Assembly (NCBI GenBank): GCA_022014155.1
Contig: JAKLLS010000004.1
Coordinates: forward strand, 1-63,623
From: Marinobacter sp.
GTDB lineage: Bacteria; Pseudomonadota; Gammaproteobacteria; Pseudomonadales; Oleiphilaceae
DNA: 63,623 nucleotides
Reading direction: 5' to 3'
The notes beneath the pieces are model-generated. The model was not told where the DNA came from, did not search any database, and saw only the letters and a list, made by a program, of their open reading frames with translations. Of the stretch, positions 18,764 through 28,275 are shown piece by piece. The translations under genes and the position numbers were made by a program. How positions within the stretch are numbered: position 1 is the stretch's first letter; each line of letters begins with the position of its first letter.

Positions 18764-20854
18764 CTAGAGATGGCGCATCAGGGCGCGGATTTGACGGTTG
18801 TCGGGAAACCGCTTCAGCAGTGATTCGGTAATCTCCCTTGCCTTTTCCCTCTCCCCCAACTGGTACAGGGCGACTGCGTAACGATACCCGAACAGCCACT
18901 GGCCGGGTTCAAGCCGTGCGGCCTGTTCCAGGTTCTCCAGGGCGGTGGCATAGTCTTCCAGCTTGAGATTGATCAGCCCCCGGAGATGAATCAGCCTGGC
19001 GTCATCCGCCGATGCCGTCAGTGTTCGGTCAATAACGCGAATGGCTTCGCGATTCCGGCCTCCCGAACGGAGGATCTCTGTCAACTGGATGGCCGCCGGC
19101 ACATAACCACGATCTTTTCCCAGCGCAACGTTCAGTTCCTTCTCAGCCTTGTAGACCATGTCATTTGCCAGAAGGTACCGGGCCTTCAGAACCCGCCCGG
19201 ACGGCAGGTCCGACTGAAGTTCCAGAAAGTGTTCATACTCGTCACGAGTGTTCTTCCAGGCGTCGGAGTCGAGCTTTACGCCCAGCCTTACCAATGTCTC
19301 GAATGCGGCGATGCGTACGGCAAGTTTCGGATCAACAAGCCCCGGCTCCGCCAGCTTGCGAATCGAATCCGGGGCGCCGTGCCGCAACACCCGGTAGCCG
19401 CTTTCGCGGATCACTGCGTGCTCGCTGTGCAGCAACTGTTCCACGACCGGTAACCTGCTTCCAGCCAGTGCCTCGCCCCGTTGTTCCAGCAGCGTTGCAC
19501 GACGAAGTGCTGGCTGACCACTGTCTGTCAGGTAATTCGCCGCCTCTGCCAAACCCCGCTGCTGCACATGGTGCCAGGTATCGGCCTTATAGAGCCCCGG
19601 AGCCCAGTCTTCAACCGTTTCGGCAGACCAGTCACGATCACTGTCAGTGTGGCAACCGAGGCACACATCCGGGCTGCCACTGTCTTTCGCGACATCCGGC
19701 CGGGGCACCATGAAACTGTGCTCGCGGCGATCGTCGATCTTCATGAAGGTGCTTTCCGGCATGTGACAGTTGACGCAGTCAGCCCCTTCACTACCGTCCG
19801 GGTGGTGATGGTGCTCCGGCGTATCGAAATCGCCGGCGTTGTGGCACTGGGCACAGACGGCATTGCCTTCGGCCTTGAGCTTGCCGCTATGGGGATTGTG
19901 GCAGTCGCTGCACACCACGCCGGCCTGGAACATTCTACTCTGCTCGAAAGACCCGAGCACGAACACTTCTTCCCGTACCCGACCATCGGAGTAGTACAGT
20001 GGCTGTTCAAGCCGGCTCAGGCTGAACTGGTCATGAACCTGGCCGCCCTTGTTGTCCGCCAGGCTGGTCCGTAACGAATGGCAGCGCCCACAGGTGGGCA
20101 CTTGGGCATCACTGGAAGCGGGCCCCTGGTGCACTGGTGGGCGCTCCCCTTCGCTGACCAGCCAGGCACCCATAGCTGCCAGATCAACGCCGGCGCCATA
20201 GGAGTTTCCCTGCTTTCTGGCCTCAGCGTGTTCCTGTGCCGTTTCATGGCAGGCACTACAGCTTACGGCAACATGATCCCAGGTGGTGTCATAGGTATCG
20301 CTTTCGGCATCGTAGTTGCGCTCCAGCCCGGTAGAGTGACAATCCGCGCACTGGTTGTTCCAGTTCTGGTAGATGCCGGTCCAGTGCATGGCGTCTCCCG
20401 GGTGACTCTCCCCCGGTTGATCCAGCCGGAACCAACGCTGTCCGCCTTCGGAGGCCTCCCGGGAATCCCAGGCAATATTGAACGCCTGGAGCCTGCCATC
20501 GCCGGTATCAATGAGGTACTGCTGCAGCGGATAGACGCCAAAGGTGTATCGCACTGTCCATTCCTGTGTTTTCCCGGCCTCAGTGGTGCGGATCACGTAA
20601 GTATCGCCATCGCGCATGAACCTGACTTGCACCTGGTCATCGCTGTAGGTGGCACCGGAAAAGTCACCGGATACAGCGTCCGGGCTGGCAGGGGCCATCG
20701 CCGCCGCGTGTTGCGACTTGCTCCATTGTTCAACTTCATCGGCATGACAACCGGCGCAATCTGCCGGCTCCGCCACTACAACAGCGCCCGTCAGTGCCAG
20801 AATAAAGAATACCAACAAGCTCCGGACCGGGTTGATCATATCGTTCAATCTCAT
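18764..20854 (-). CDS. octaheme c-type cytochrome with C-terminal HEAT/TPR repeats
   Basis: Eight CXXCH motifs (CAGCH, CADCH, CSACH, CGRCH, CSDCH, CAQCH, CVNCH, CLGCH); C-terminal TPR-like GLINLKLEDYATALENLEQAARLEPGQWLFGYRYAVALYQLGEREKA. Confidence 0.85.
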   Translation of the reverse strand: MRLNDMINPVRSLLVFFILALTGAVVVAEPADCAGCHADEVEQWSKSQHAAAMAPASPDAVSGDFSGATYSDDQVQVRFMRDGDTYVIRTTEAGKTQEWTVRYTFGVYPLQQYLIDTGDGRLQAFNIAWDSREASEGGQRWFRLDQPGESHPGDAMHWTGIYQNWNNQCADCHSTGLERNYDAESDTYDTTWDHVAVSCSACHETAQEHAEARKQGNSYGAGVDLAAMGAWLVSEGERPPVHQGPASSDAQVPTCGRCHSLRTSLADNKGGQVHDQFSLSRLEQPLYYSDGRVREEVFVLGSFEQSRMFQAGVVCSDCHNPHSGKLKAEGNAVCAQCHNAGDFDTPEHHHHPDGSEGADCVNCHMPESTFMKIDDRREHSFMVPRPDVAKDSGSPDVCLGCHTDSDRDWSAETVEDWAPGLYKADTWHHVQQRGLAEAANYLTDSGQPALRRATLLEQRGEALAGSRLPVVEQLLHSEHAVIRESGYRVLRHGAPDSIRKLAEPGLVDPKLAVRIAAFETLVRLGVKLDSDAWKNTRDEYEHFLELQSDLPSGRVLKARYLLANDMVYKAEKELNVALGKDRGYVPAAIQLTEILRSGGRNREAIRVIDRTLTASADDARLIHLRGLINLKLEDYATALENLEQAARLEPGQWLFGYRYAVALYQLGEREKAREITESLLKRFPDNRQIRALMRHL

Positions 20855-21012
20855 GTCGTGAACGCCAAATTTTTACCAGATGCTTAACCAATCATCGATT
20901 CGGTTACCGCCTGGAATACCTCAGTGGCTTTCATTGCCTTTGCCCTGCAAGGCCTAGCTCCGAACTCCGCAACGGCTGGCCTGTCACTTGCTTGTAATAC
21001 TCAACTAACTGG

Positions 21013-22047
21013 ATGAAAATTCCTGAACAGCGCATACAAAAACAACGATATTGCCCTATGAAGAAAGACAACGTTCCTTTTTTCCACAACATCGGCGTTC
21101 AATCTTCCGATTTCGAGGAAGCCCGTTGCTTTATCAACTCCCGCATTGATGACCGGGAGGTGTCACCGCTTTCCGCCAGCGGAAGTGCCGAGAACCTGTT
21201 GACCTGGCAACCTCTGGGCGGTACCACCCTGTTTGGTGCCCAATGGTCGGAGAAAGTCCATATCCAGTCGGACACACAGTCGACCTTCCATGCGGTGCTG
21301 GTACTATCCGGCAGCATTCGTTGCAACACCCTTAACCAGGATATTACCGCCAACAGCCTGCTTCTGATCGCGCCGGGCAAGCTGGCTGACCTGGTCTGGG
21401 AAAAATCCACCAAAGCAGTAGTCATAAGCCTCTCCAGGCAATCGTTGATTGATCACCTGGGCGTTCCAGGCCTCGAACTCCTGCGTGACACCACGACCCT
21501 TGTGCCAGACAACCATCAGGATGCCCAACTGGTGAAAAATGGCATCGAATGCTTGGCGCAGCAACATCAGATTTGCCGGGGTAACATTGACATTTCGATT
21601 CAAAAACAATGGGAAAACCTTTTACTGGCTCAGCTCTCGAACCAGCTTCACCGGCCCGGGATGGAGAACCCCACCATTCTGCCGGGCCGTATCCGGCTTG
21701 CAACGGATTGGATATTGGCTCATATCAAAGAGCCCATGTCAGTGTGTGATCTGCTTCGTATTACCGGTGCCAGCAGACGTTCGCTGGAATCCGGATTCCG
21801 CACCTACCTGAACACCACCCCGGCAAAGTTCATTCTTTGTCACAAGCTCAAAGGGGTACGGGAAATACTGAGGTCTAACCCGGACATCAGCATCGGTGAT
21901 GCTGCTTTCTCCTACAGCTTCAATCACCTGAGCCACTTTACGCGCCAATACCAGGAAGCTTTTGGCGAGCTGCCGTCGGAAACCTTGCGGCAGTACCGGG
22001 AAGTTACCTGCATTCTGCCCAAAAAGGCCCGGCGTCGGGCGGTATAG
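21013..22047 (+). CDS. AraC-family transcriptional regulator
   Basis: C-terminal double HTH: MSVCDLLRITGASRRSLESGFRTYLNTTPAKFILCHKLKGVREIL...DAAFSYSFNHLSHFTRQYQEAFGELPSETLRQYR; start may be 21058. Confidence 0.88.
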   Translation: MKIPEQRIQKQRYCPMKKDNVPFFHNIGVQSSDFEEARCFINSRIDDREVSPLSASGSAENLLTWQPLGGTTLFGAQWSEKVHIQSDTQSTFHAVLVLSGSIRCNTLNQDITANSLLLIAPGKLADLVWEKSTKAVVISLSRQSLIDHLGVPGLELLRDTTTLVPDNHQDAQLVKNGIECLAQQHQICRGNIDISIQKQWENLLLAQLSNQLHRPGMENPTILPGRIRLATDWILAHIKEPMSVCDLLRITGASRRSLESGFRTYLNTTPAKFILCHKLKGVREILRSNPDISIGDAAFSYSFNHLSHFTRQYQEAFGELPSETLRQYREVTCILPKKARRRAV

Positions 22048-22079
22048 TCCGCCACCGGCCGGGCAAGGCGCTTTCATAT

Positions 22080-23078
22080 TCAGAAGGTCAGATTAAAGCC
22101 CATCGCGTAGTTGCTCGGCAGGACGTCGTACTGACCGGTCTCGGCCCAGACCTTGACCTGTGGCGCAACCCGCTGTTCCACTTTGAGGGTGTAGACACTT
22201 TCATCTGCAGCCTCGTAGTCGTGGTTCTTTTCCTTGTAACCGATAGCCACTCCGGCACCACTGTCTGCCACGTAGTTGGCGGAGACGCCATAGGAGTCAA
22301 AGTCTGCCTTACCATCAGGAGCCAGGGGGTAGGGAGAGTTGCGGTTGTTTTCCCATACCGCACCCAGGGTCAGCCCGCCCAGGCTATAGCTGGCTCCAGC
22401 CGCAGATATCTGGTAATCGTCCGTGGCGAACGGGGGGAGTTGCTCCTGCATCAGCAACGTTGTTCCAATTGCAAAATTCAGGTTGTCGCCCTTGTGAACC
22501 AGGCGAATGGCCCTGCCGTCCACATCCTGGTCGTTGCTGTCATTCAGCGTGATGGCAGCTGCGACCAGTTTCGTTTTCATGAACCAGGGTGTGTGGTAGG
22601 CGAAGGTGCCAGAGGTTCTGTCCGGCTGGGCGAATATGCCATCGGGGTGAAGATCCGCGTGGGGTTCATTGTATTCGTAATGGTTAATAGGCCCATAGAT
22701 GTCTACCCATTGCCCGCTCGTACCACGCGGTGCCACTACGAACATGCCGTACTGTGTCGGCAGCCAGAACTTGGCTTCCTTGACGTGCACATCGGCTTCA
22801 CCATCACGACCGGTTGCGGGATCATCGGAACTGTTGGCGGCGCCCGCCAGATCCACTTCAACGGCATAGTTCAGGTTCAACCCTTCATCGAGGATCACCT
22901 TGCCCCGCAACCCCAACTCGAGCTCAAAAGCCTCGGCCTCGGCATCCGCGCTTTCGATCTTCAGGGCGCCTGCACTCAGGTCACCGTATGCCTCCGGCTT
23001 CTCAAGTTCCACCGCCAGGGCGGGTGTCGCGACTGCTGCGGAAACCGCAGCAGTCAGAATGGTTTTACGCAACGTCAT
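22080..23078 (-). CDS. outer-membrane porin
   Basis: Signal peptide MTLRKTILTAAVSAAVATPALA; beta-strand alternation; terminal F (MGFNLTF). Confidence 0.75.
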   Translation of the reverse strand: MTLRKTILTAAVSAAVATPALAVELEKPEAYGDLSAGALKIESADAEAEAFELELGLRGKVILDEGLNLNYAVEVDLAGAANSSDDPATGRDGEADVHVKEAKFWLPTQYGMFVVAPRGTSGQWVDIYGPINHYEYNEPHADLHPDGIFAQPDRTSGTFAYHTPWFMKTKLVAAAITLNDSNDQDVDGRAIRLVHKGDNLNFAIGTTLLMQEQLPPFATDDYQISAAGASYSLGGLTLGAVWENNRNSPYPLAPDGKADFDSYGVSANYVADSGAGVAIGYKEKNHDYEAADESVYTLKVEQRVAPQVKVWAETGQYDVLPSNYAMGFNLTF

Positions 23079-23112
23079 ACTATTTCTCCTGCCTGTGATT
23101 GTGAGGGCGCGC

Positions 23113-24798
23113 TTATTCAACACACTTGCCGTACAGGCAGGTAGTGAAGCTGTAACCCACTTTCCTCATGTCCGCAGGATCGGCGGGAATCACGCCGTTG
23201 CGACGAATGTATTCATCCCACTCCACAAGCATTTCCTTGAGTTTTTCCGGCTGTTTGGCCGCCAGGTCGGTTGTTTCGGCAGGATCTTCTGCCAGGTTGA
23301 ATAATTGCCACTCACCCGGCCCGTATGGCTCTTCCAGCAAACGGATTTTCCAGTCGCCCTTGCGCACGGCGGCACGGCCCAACAACTCCCAACCAACAAC
23401 GCGGTTTTTCTCGGCTTTACCATTCAGGCCCGGGAGCATGGAAACGCCCTGGATATCGAAGATTTCACGTCCGTTGTAGGTACTTGTGGGCGATTCAATA
23501 CCCGCCAGCTCCAGGAAGGTGGGCATGACATCCATCACGTGGAAGAACTCGTGGTTGATTTCACCACCGGATTCACCCGGCAGGCTGAGAATGGCAGGAA
23601 CCAGCAGGCCGCCCTGGGACGGGTAAGCCTTCCACATGGGGTACGGCGCCGCACTCACCTGCCCCCACTGGGCGCCATACCAGATATAGGAGTCCGGACG
23701 GCCGATATTCTCGTAGCTGTTGTCGTACTCGGAGGCAATCCATTCCTCATTCCTTGGCAGTACTTCCGGGCTGTTGCCGTCGGCACCGTTATCGGATATG
23801 AACAGCACCACGGTGTTGTCCAGTTCACCGGATTTCTCCAGGTGACTCATCACACGACCGATGTTGTGGTCCATGTTGTCCACCATGGCCGCGTACACTT
23901 CCATCTTGCGGGCTTCGATCTTGCGCTGTTCGTCGGTCAGCTCGTCCCAGGTGGGCAGCTCATCGAACGGAACATTGGCTGCAAGCTCATGCCCGACCAG
24001 GCCCATTTCCTTCATCCTGCCCAGCCGCTGCTGGCGAATGGCCTCGTAGCCCTCGTCATACCGGCCTTCGTATTTGTTGATGTAGGATTCTGGAGCCTGT
24101 AGCGGCCAGTGCGGTGCGGTAAAAGCAAGAAAGGTAAAGAACGGCTTGTCTTCAGCTGCGTCGATATATTCGATGACCTTGTCTGCATAGAAGTCAGAAG
24201 AGAAGAAATCCTCGGGTACTTCAACCTGCTTGCCATCTTCAAGATAGATAGCCTTCGGATCGACACCGATAATGGCCCTGCCATCATCAAAATGGCTGGC
24301 ACCGCCCTGCACGAGAACGTAAGAATGGTCGAAGCCACGGGCAGCAGGGCTCAGCTCTTCGGTCCGGCCGAGGTGCCATTTGCCCGCCATGGAGGTGCTG
24401 TAACCGTTGTCACGGAGCACTTCCGGAAGCGTGGCAACAAGATCGTTCAGGTAGCCCTCGTAACCGGGCTTGCCTTTCTGCTCCGCAGTGAGCAATTCCG
24501 CCATGTTGCCGATACCGGCCTGATGGCTGTCAGCACCAGACAGCAGCATGGAGCGGGTTGGTGAACAGGTAGGTGCGGTGTGAAAATTAGTCATGCGGAT
24601 ACCTTCATCCGCCAGCGCATCCAGGCTTGGGGTTTCTATTTCCCCGCCGTAGGTGCCGATGTCCGAGTAGCCCAGATCATCGGCCACAATCAGAAGGAAG
24701 TTGGGTTTGTCGGCATTATCGGCGGAAGCCGTCATAGAGGCTGCCATCAGCCCCAGAGCCAAACCCAACCGACGAAGCAGTGCATTGTTGTTGTACAT
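23113..24798 (-). CDS. arylsulfatase (type I, Cys-type formylglycine)
   Basis: PNFLLIVADDLGYSDIGTYGGEI...TAPTCSPTRSMLLSG (CxPxR formylglycine motif)...GKWHLG; signal peptide. Confidence 0.93.
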   Translation of the reverse strand: MYNNNALLRRLGLALGLMAASMTASADNADKPNFLLIVADDLGYSDIGTYGGEIETPSLDALADEGIRMTNFHTAPTCSPTRSMLLSGADSHQAGIGNMAELLTAEQKGKPGYEGYLNDLVATLPEVLRDNGYSTSMAGKWHLGRTEELSPAARGFDHSYVLVQGGASHFDDGRAIIGVDPKAIYLEDGKQVEVPEDFFSSDFYADKVIEYIDAAEDKPFFTFLAFTAPHWPLQAPESYINKYEGRYDEGYEAIRQQRLGRMKEMGLVGHELAANVPFDELPTWDELTDEQRKIEARKMEVYAAMVDNMDHNIGRVMSHLEKSGELDNTVVLFISDNGADGNSPEVLPRNEEWIASEYDNSYENIGRPDSYIWYGAQWGQVSAAPYPMWKAYPSQGGLLVPAILSLPGESGGEINHEFFHVMDVMPTFLELAGIESPTSTYNGREIFDIQGVSMLPGLNGKAEKNRVVGWELLGRAAVRKGDWKIRLLEEPYGPGEWQLFNLAEDPAETTDLAAKQPEKLKEMLVEWDEYIRRNGVIPADPADMRKVGYSFTTCLYGKCVE

Positions 24799-25068
24799 AC
24801 TGTGCCCTCAGTCAGTTTTTTGTTGTGCCACCGGTGTGTGGTCAACATTATTCTGCTGAGGGATTTGGTGTAGGGGTTATCCCGTATGCGCACTGATTGT
24901 AAGAATTGCGCAACAAAGTGAGGTCTCAGGGGCAAATTAACCAGTCGCGCCTGGACTAAAACCCCTGGGCGAATGTTTTGGTTTCAAGGAGGGCGTCAAT
25001 ACCATTGAGCAGCCGTTCACCCACGCCATGCCCGGGATTTTTCTTTGAATGGCATCTGTACAATCAAG

Positions 25069-25094
25069 AAGGCCGCACGATTCGTGCGGCCTTC
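25069..25094. terminator. 26-bp perfect palindrome, probable terminator downstream of the DcaP-like porin
   Basis: AAGGCCGCACGAATTCGTGCGGCCTT; stem strong but T-tract weak on either strand. Confidence 0.6.
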
Positions 25095-25119
25095 CTTCTA
25101 TAGCGGAACTGCAACAGGA

Positions 25120-26256
25120 TCAGAAGGCGTACTGCGCCATACCCTGCAGACGGAGGGCATTACCACTATCGCCGCTCCAGATTTCCCGCTCGTGGTAAGC
25201 CGCTTCCACGCCGAAGGTAATCTTATTCACCGGCGACCAGATGTAGTTCAGGTGGGTGGAGCGAAACTCTTCGTTGGCGTTTGTGGCGCCAGCCAGTCCA
25301 TCTTCCACCGCATCATCCCAATCCGCCTTGGCGATGGCTGTACCCAGAGTGATGGCTCCCGGACCCACTTTCAATGTAGCCGCCAGAGTGCCGCCAGTAG
25401 CTTCAATAGTTTCGACATCGCCACCGGCAGTCACGTAGGCCGGGGCACCCGGGTTCTGGTTCAGATACCCACCGACACCATCACCGTGAACGACACTGGC
25501 ACGCAGGGTCAGGGCGCTGGTTACCTCTTGGGCAATGCCGAAAGATACCCCCCAACCGAAAGCTGAATCATCTTCAGAGCCATCGTCAACCGCCAACTGT
25601 CGCATCACAGCAGAGGCATGGTAACTGGTGGCACCACGAGTTGCGTAACGAACGGTGAAGTCAGGCAGGCCGTTCTTTGCGTTTGCCGCGTTAACACCAA
25701 CTTCTTCCACAACCTGGCCACCAAGCTTGCCGGATTCCTCCAGCGCTACCGACAGGTTGCCAGTGGTATAACGCAGCTGCGCCTGACGGGTATTGGAAGT
25801 ACCCACCGGCACCCGGAAATCAACCGTTCGGTAAATGCCGGTAAAGCCCGGGAAGTTGGTCCAGGTCTGGCCAGCCAGAATACCCTTCCACTTACCGTAA
25901 GCGTGACGCAGGCGTAGGTTACCTGTGCCAAAAAAATCACCTTCAATGACGGTCTTCAGCTTACTGCCATCGGCCAATTCGGTAACTGTGGACAGGCCAA
26001 GACGAGACTCATAAGCGTCTGCCTGAAAATGCCCTTCTGAGGAACTGTCGCTATCAAGCGCAATATTGCCCGGCGATAACAACGGCCCCAGGTTTGCGTC
26101 TTTGTCATAAATCATGTTGAGCTCAGCATAGCCATAAAGGCTCGCAGTGGTGCCGGCAACATTCAGATCAACTGCGGCAGCACTGACACTCACAGCCATC
26201 AAGGACAAGCCAGCAGTACAGCCAACAAGAGCACGGGATTGAGAGATAGATTTCAT
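25120..26256 (-). CDS. DcaP-like outer-membrane porin
   Basis: Signal peptide; TTASLYGYAELNMIYDKDANLGPLLSPGNIAL...RLRHAYGKWKGILAGQTWTNF; terminal aromatic F. Confidence 0.75.
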   Translation of the reverse strand: MKSISQSRALVGCTAGLSLMAVSVSAAAVDLNVAGTTASLYGYAELNMIYDKDANLGPLLSPGNIALDSDSSSEGHFQADAYESRLGLSTVTELADGSKLKTVIEGDFFGTGNLRLRHAYGKWKGILAGQTWTNFPGFTGIYRTVDFRVPVGTSNTRQAQLRYTTGNLSVALEESGKLGGQVVEEVGVNAANAKNGLPDFTVRYATRGATSYHASAVMRQLAVDDGSEDDSAFGWGVSFGIAQEVTSALTLRASVVHGDGVGGYLNQNPGAPAYVTAGGDVETIEATGGTLAATLKVGPGAITLGTAIAKADWDDAVEDGLAGATNANEEFRSTHLNYIWSPVNKITFGVEAAYHEREIWSGDSGNALRLQGMAQYAF

Positions 26257-26402
26257 AAAGTCACCATCAGTTTTATTTATTGGGAGTATCAAGTTGATTT
26301 GTTTTTATAATTCTATTGGCAAGACGATATCCTGGAGAGTCCCCTCCTGGTTTTGTTGAAATTGGTTTGGGTGGAGAAAGGGCGGCAAAGCCACCCGGGT
26401 GG

Positions 26403-27698
26403 TTAGCCAGACAAAATCATCACGAACTCCGGTGCGAGCACCATGAGTGCAACGATAAACAGGTCCGCCACCAGAAACAGAGTGACGCCCCGGAAGATGT
26501 CGACCAGTGAGGCATATTTCGCGGCAACGCCACGGATCACGAAAATGTTCATACCGACCGGCGGAGTGATCATGCCGATTTCCAGAAGCTTAACCACCAG
26601 AACGCCAAACCAGATCAGCGATACCTGAAAGCTGTCCAGAATTGGCAGGAAGATGGGCAGGGTAATGAGCATGGCACCGAACGGTTCCATGAACAGACCC
26701 AGCACAAGGTAGACCACGACAATCATCAGCATCAGCTGCAGGAAACTCAGGTCCCAGGCAGCCAACAGGTCACCGACGGCACCCGATACACCACTGAGGC
26801 TGAGGAACACGGTAAACATGCTGGCACCGATACCGATGATCAGCAGCGACGATGTGGTGGCCAGCGTCTCCAGCAGCGCTGTTTTGAAGATACTCAGATC
26901 CAGCCGACGCAACATCAGGGAAATGATGATGGCGCCACCCGCGCCAATGGCCCCTGCTTCGGTGGCGGTGAAGACACCAGAGAACATCCCGCCAAAGATA
27001 ATCCCGCCAAGCACAAGTACCGGCCAGATTTCACGGATAGCCTGGGCAACGGTGTAGTCCAGTGCACCGTTCTCATGCCGGGGCACGATATCCGGTCGGA
27101 AAAAACTCACCAGCATAACGACCAGACTGTAGGCCACGGCAGTGACCAGGCCGATCACGATGCCACCCAGGAAGATATTGGTAATCGAGGTCTGGGTGAA
27201 GGTGCCGTAGATAATCATCAGAATACTTGGTGGAATCAGCGCACCGATGGTGCCACCAGCCGCGATCGTGCCGCAGGCAAAGCTGGGCTTGTAGCCGGAA
27301 CGCACCATTTCAGGAATGGCAATTTTGCCCATGGCGGCAGCGCAGGCCACACTGGAACCGGAAACGGCAGCAAAGCCGGAACTGGCGAAAATACTGGAGA
27401 TAGCCAGTCCACCCGGCAGCCAACGGAAAACCACTTTGGCGGCGTTAAACAGCCCCGCGGTCAACCCTGTGTGGTAACTGACGAACCCCATCAGCAGAAA
27501 CATGGGTACCGCGCTAAGCGTCCACTTGGACAGGAAGTCATAAGGTTTGGAGGCCAGCATACTGACCGCCACATCCGCCCCCATCATGGATGCGATACCA
27601 CCAAGCGATACGCCAATTAGGGCAATCGCCACCGGAACCCGCAAAATCAGCAGGGCCAGCAGAATACCAAGACCGATCAGACCTGTTTCGAGAGACAT
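26403..27698 (-). CDS. dctM: TRAP transporter large permease (DctM)
   Basis: 431 aa multi-TM; SGFAAVSGSSVACAAAMGKIAIPEMVRSGY; IPPSILMIIYG. Confidence 0.92.
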   Translation of the reverse strand: MSLETGLIGLGILLALLILRVPVAIALIGVSLGGIASMMGADVAVSMLASKPYDFLSKWTLSAVPMFLLMGFVSYHTGLTAGLFNAAKVVFRWLPGGLAISSIFASSGFAAVSGSSVACAAAMGKIAIPEMVRSGYKPSFACGTIAAGGTIGALIPPSILMIIYGTFTQTSITNIFLGGIVIGLVTAVAYSLVVMLVSFFRPDIVPRHENGALDYTVAQAIREIWPVLVLGGIIFGGMFSGVFTATEAGAIGAGGAIIISLMLRRLDLSIFKTALLETLATTSSLLIIGIGASMFTVFLSLSGVSGAVGDLLAAWDLSFLQLMLMIVVVYLVLGLFMEPFGAMLITLPIFLPILDSFQVSLIWFGVLVVKLLEIGMITPPVGMNIFVIRGVAAKYASLVDIFRGVTLFLVADLFIVALMVLAPEFVMILSG

Positions 27699-27708
27699 AG
27701 CGAATTAC

Positions 27709-28215
27709 CTACGCGGCGTCAGGAGCCGATTGCGGGAACAACAGAAGCGGTATGCGAATCAGGCAGACCAGAGCGGCCAGACCGAAGCCGAAAGGCAAAG
27801 CGAAATAACCCGGCCAGACGATGATCTGGGTGTCCAGCGCGACGATGTAGGCACCCACATCGAACTGCTCCATGGCTTTGTCCCAGGTGCTGATAGCCAG
27901 CACGGTGTACACGCCTATACAGACCACCGCGACCAGCACATCCACGATGCGCAAACCGAGCTTGCCGAACACGCTGGAAAATGCCTCAACAACAATCATC
28001 AAACGCTTACTTTCGACCCACGCCAGCGGTAACAGAACCAGCATAAGCATGTAGTAGCGGGTGACCATTTCCAGGGTGGCCGGCACCGATACTTCGAACA
28101 CCGTGCGGGCAATCACGTCGGCACAGATATGGACCATCATGGCCAGAATGCCGATCATGCCGAAGTACGACAGGAACCCTGTGAGCTTTTCCACTAGCCG
28201 GAATAGAGTGTTCAT
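27709..28215 (-). CDS. dctQ: TRAP transporter small permease (DctQ)
   Basis: 4-TM protein; HICADVIARTVFEVSVPATLEMVTRYYM; adjacent to dctM. Confidence 0.88.
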   Translation of the reverse strand: MNTLFRLVEKLTGFLSYFGMIGILAMMVHICADVIARTVFEVSVPATLEMVTRYYMLMLVLLPLAWVESKRLMIVVEAFSSVFGKLGLRIVDVLVAVVCIGVYTVLAISTWDKAMEQFDVGAYIVALDTQIIVWPGYFALPFGFGLAALVCLIRIPLLLFPQSAPDAA

Positions 28216-28275
28216 AACGCCCTCAGCCTCACTTTGGAATAAAGGCCACCGCGATGATGGCCGCCCGGGAGTGGT

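Noticed and set aside
20977-20991. TGGCCTGTCACTTGC as a sigma54 promoter before the AraC gene
   Set aside because: Two mismatches in the -24 box and no activator-site context; expected by chance at this level. It scores like the tea candidate but lacks supporting context.
24867-24892. GGGATTTGGTGTAGGGGTTATCCC near the arylsulfatase promoter as a regulator site
   Set aside because: Only short imperfect symmetry, and I cannot tie it to a known regulator.
25069-25094. 26-bp palindrome as a repeat or mobile-element end
   Set aside because: Single copy seen and located just after a CDS end; more simply a terminator stem.
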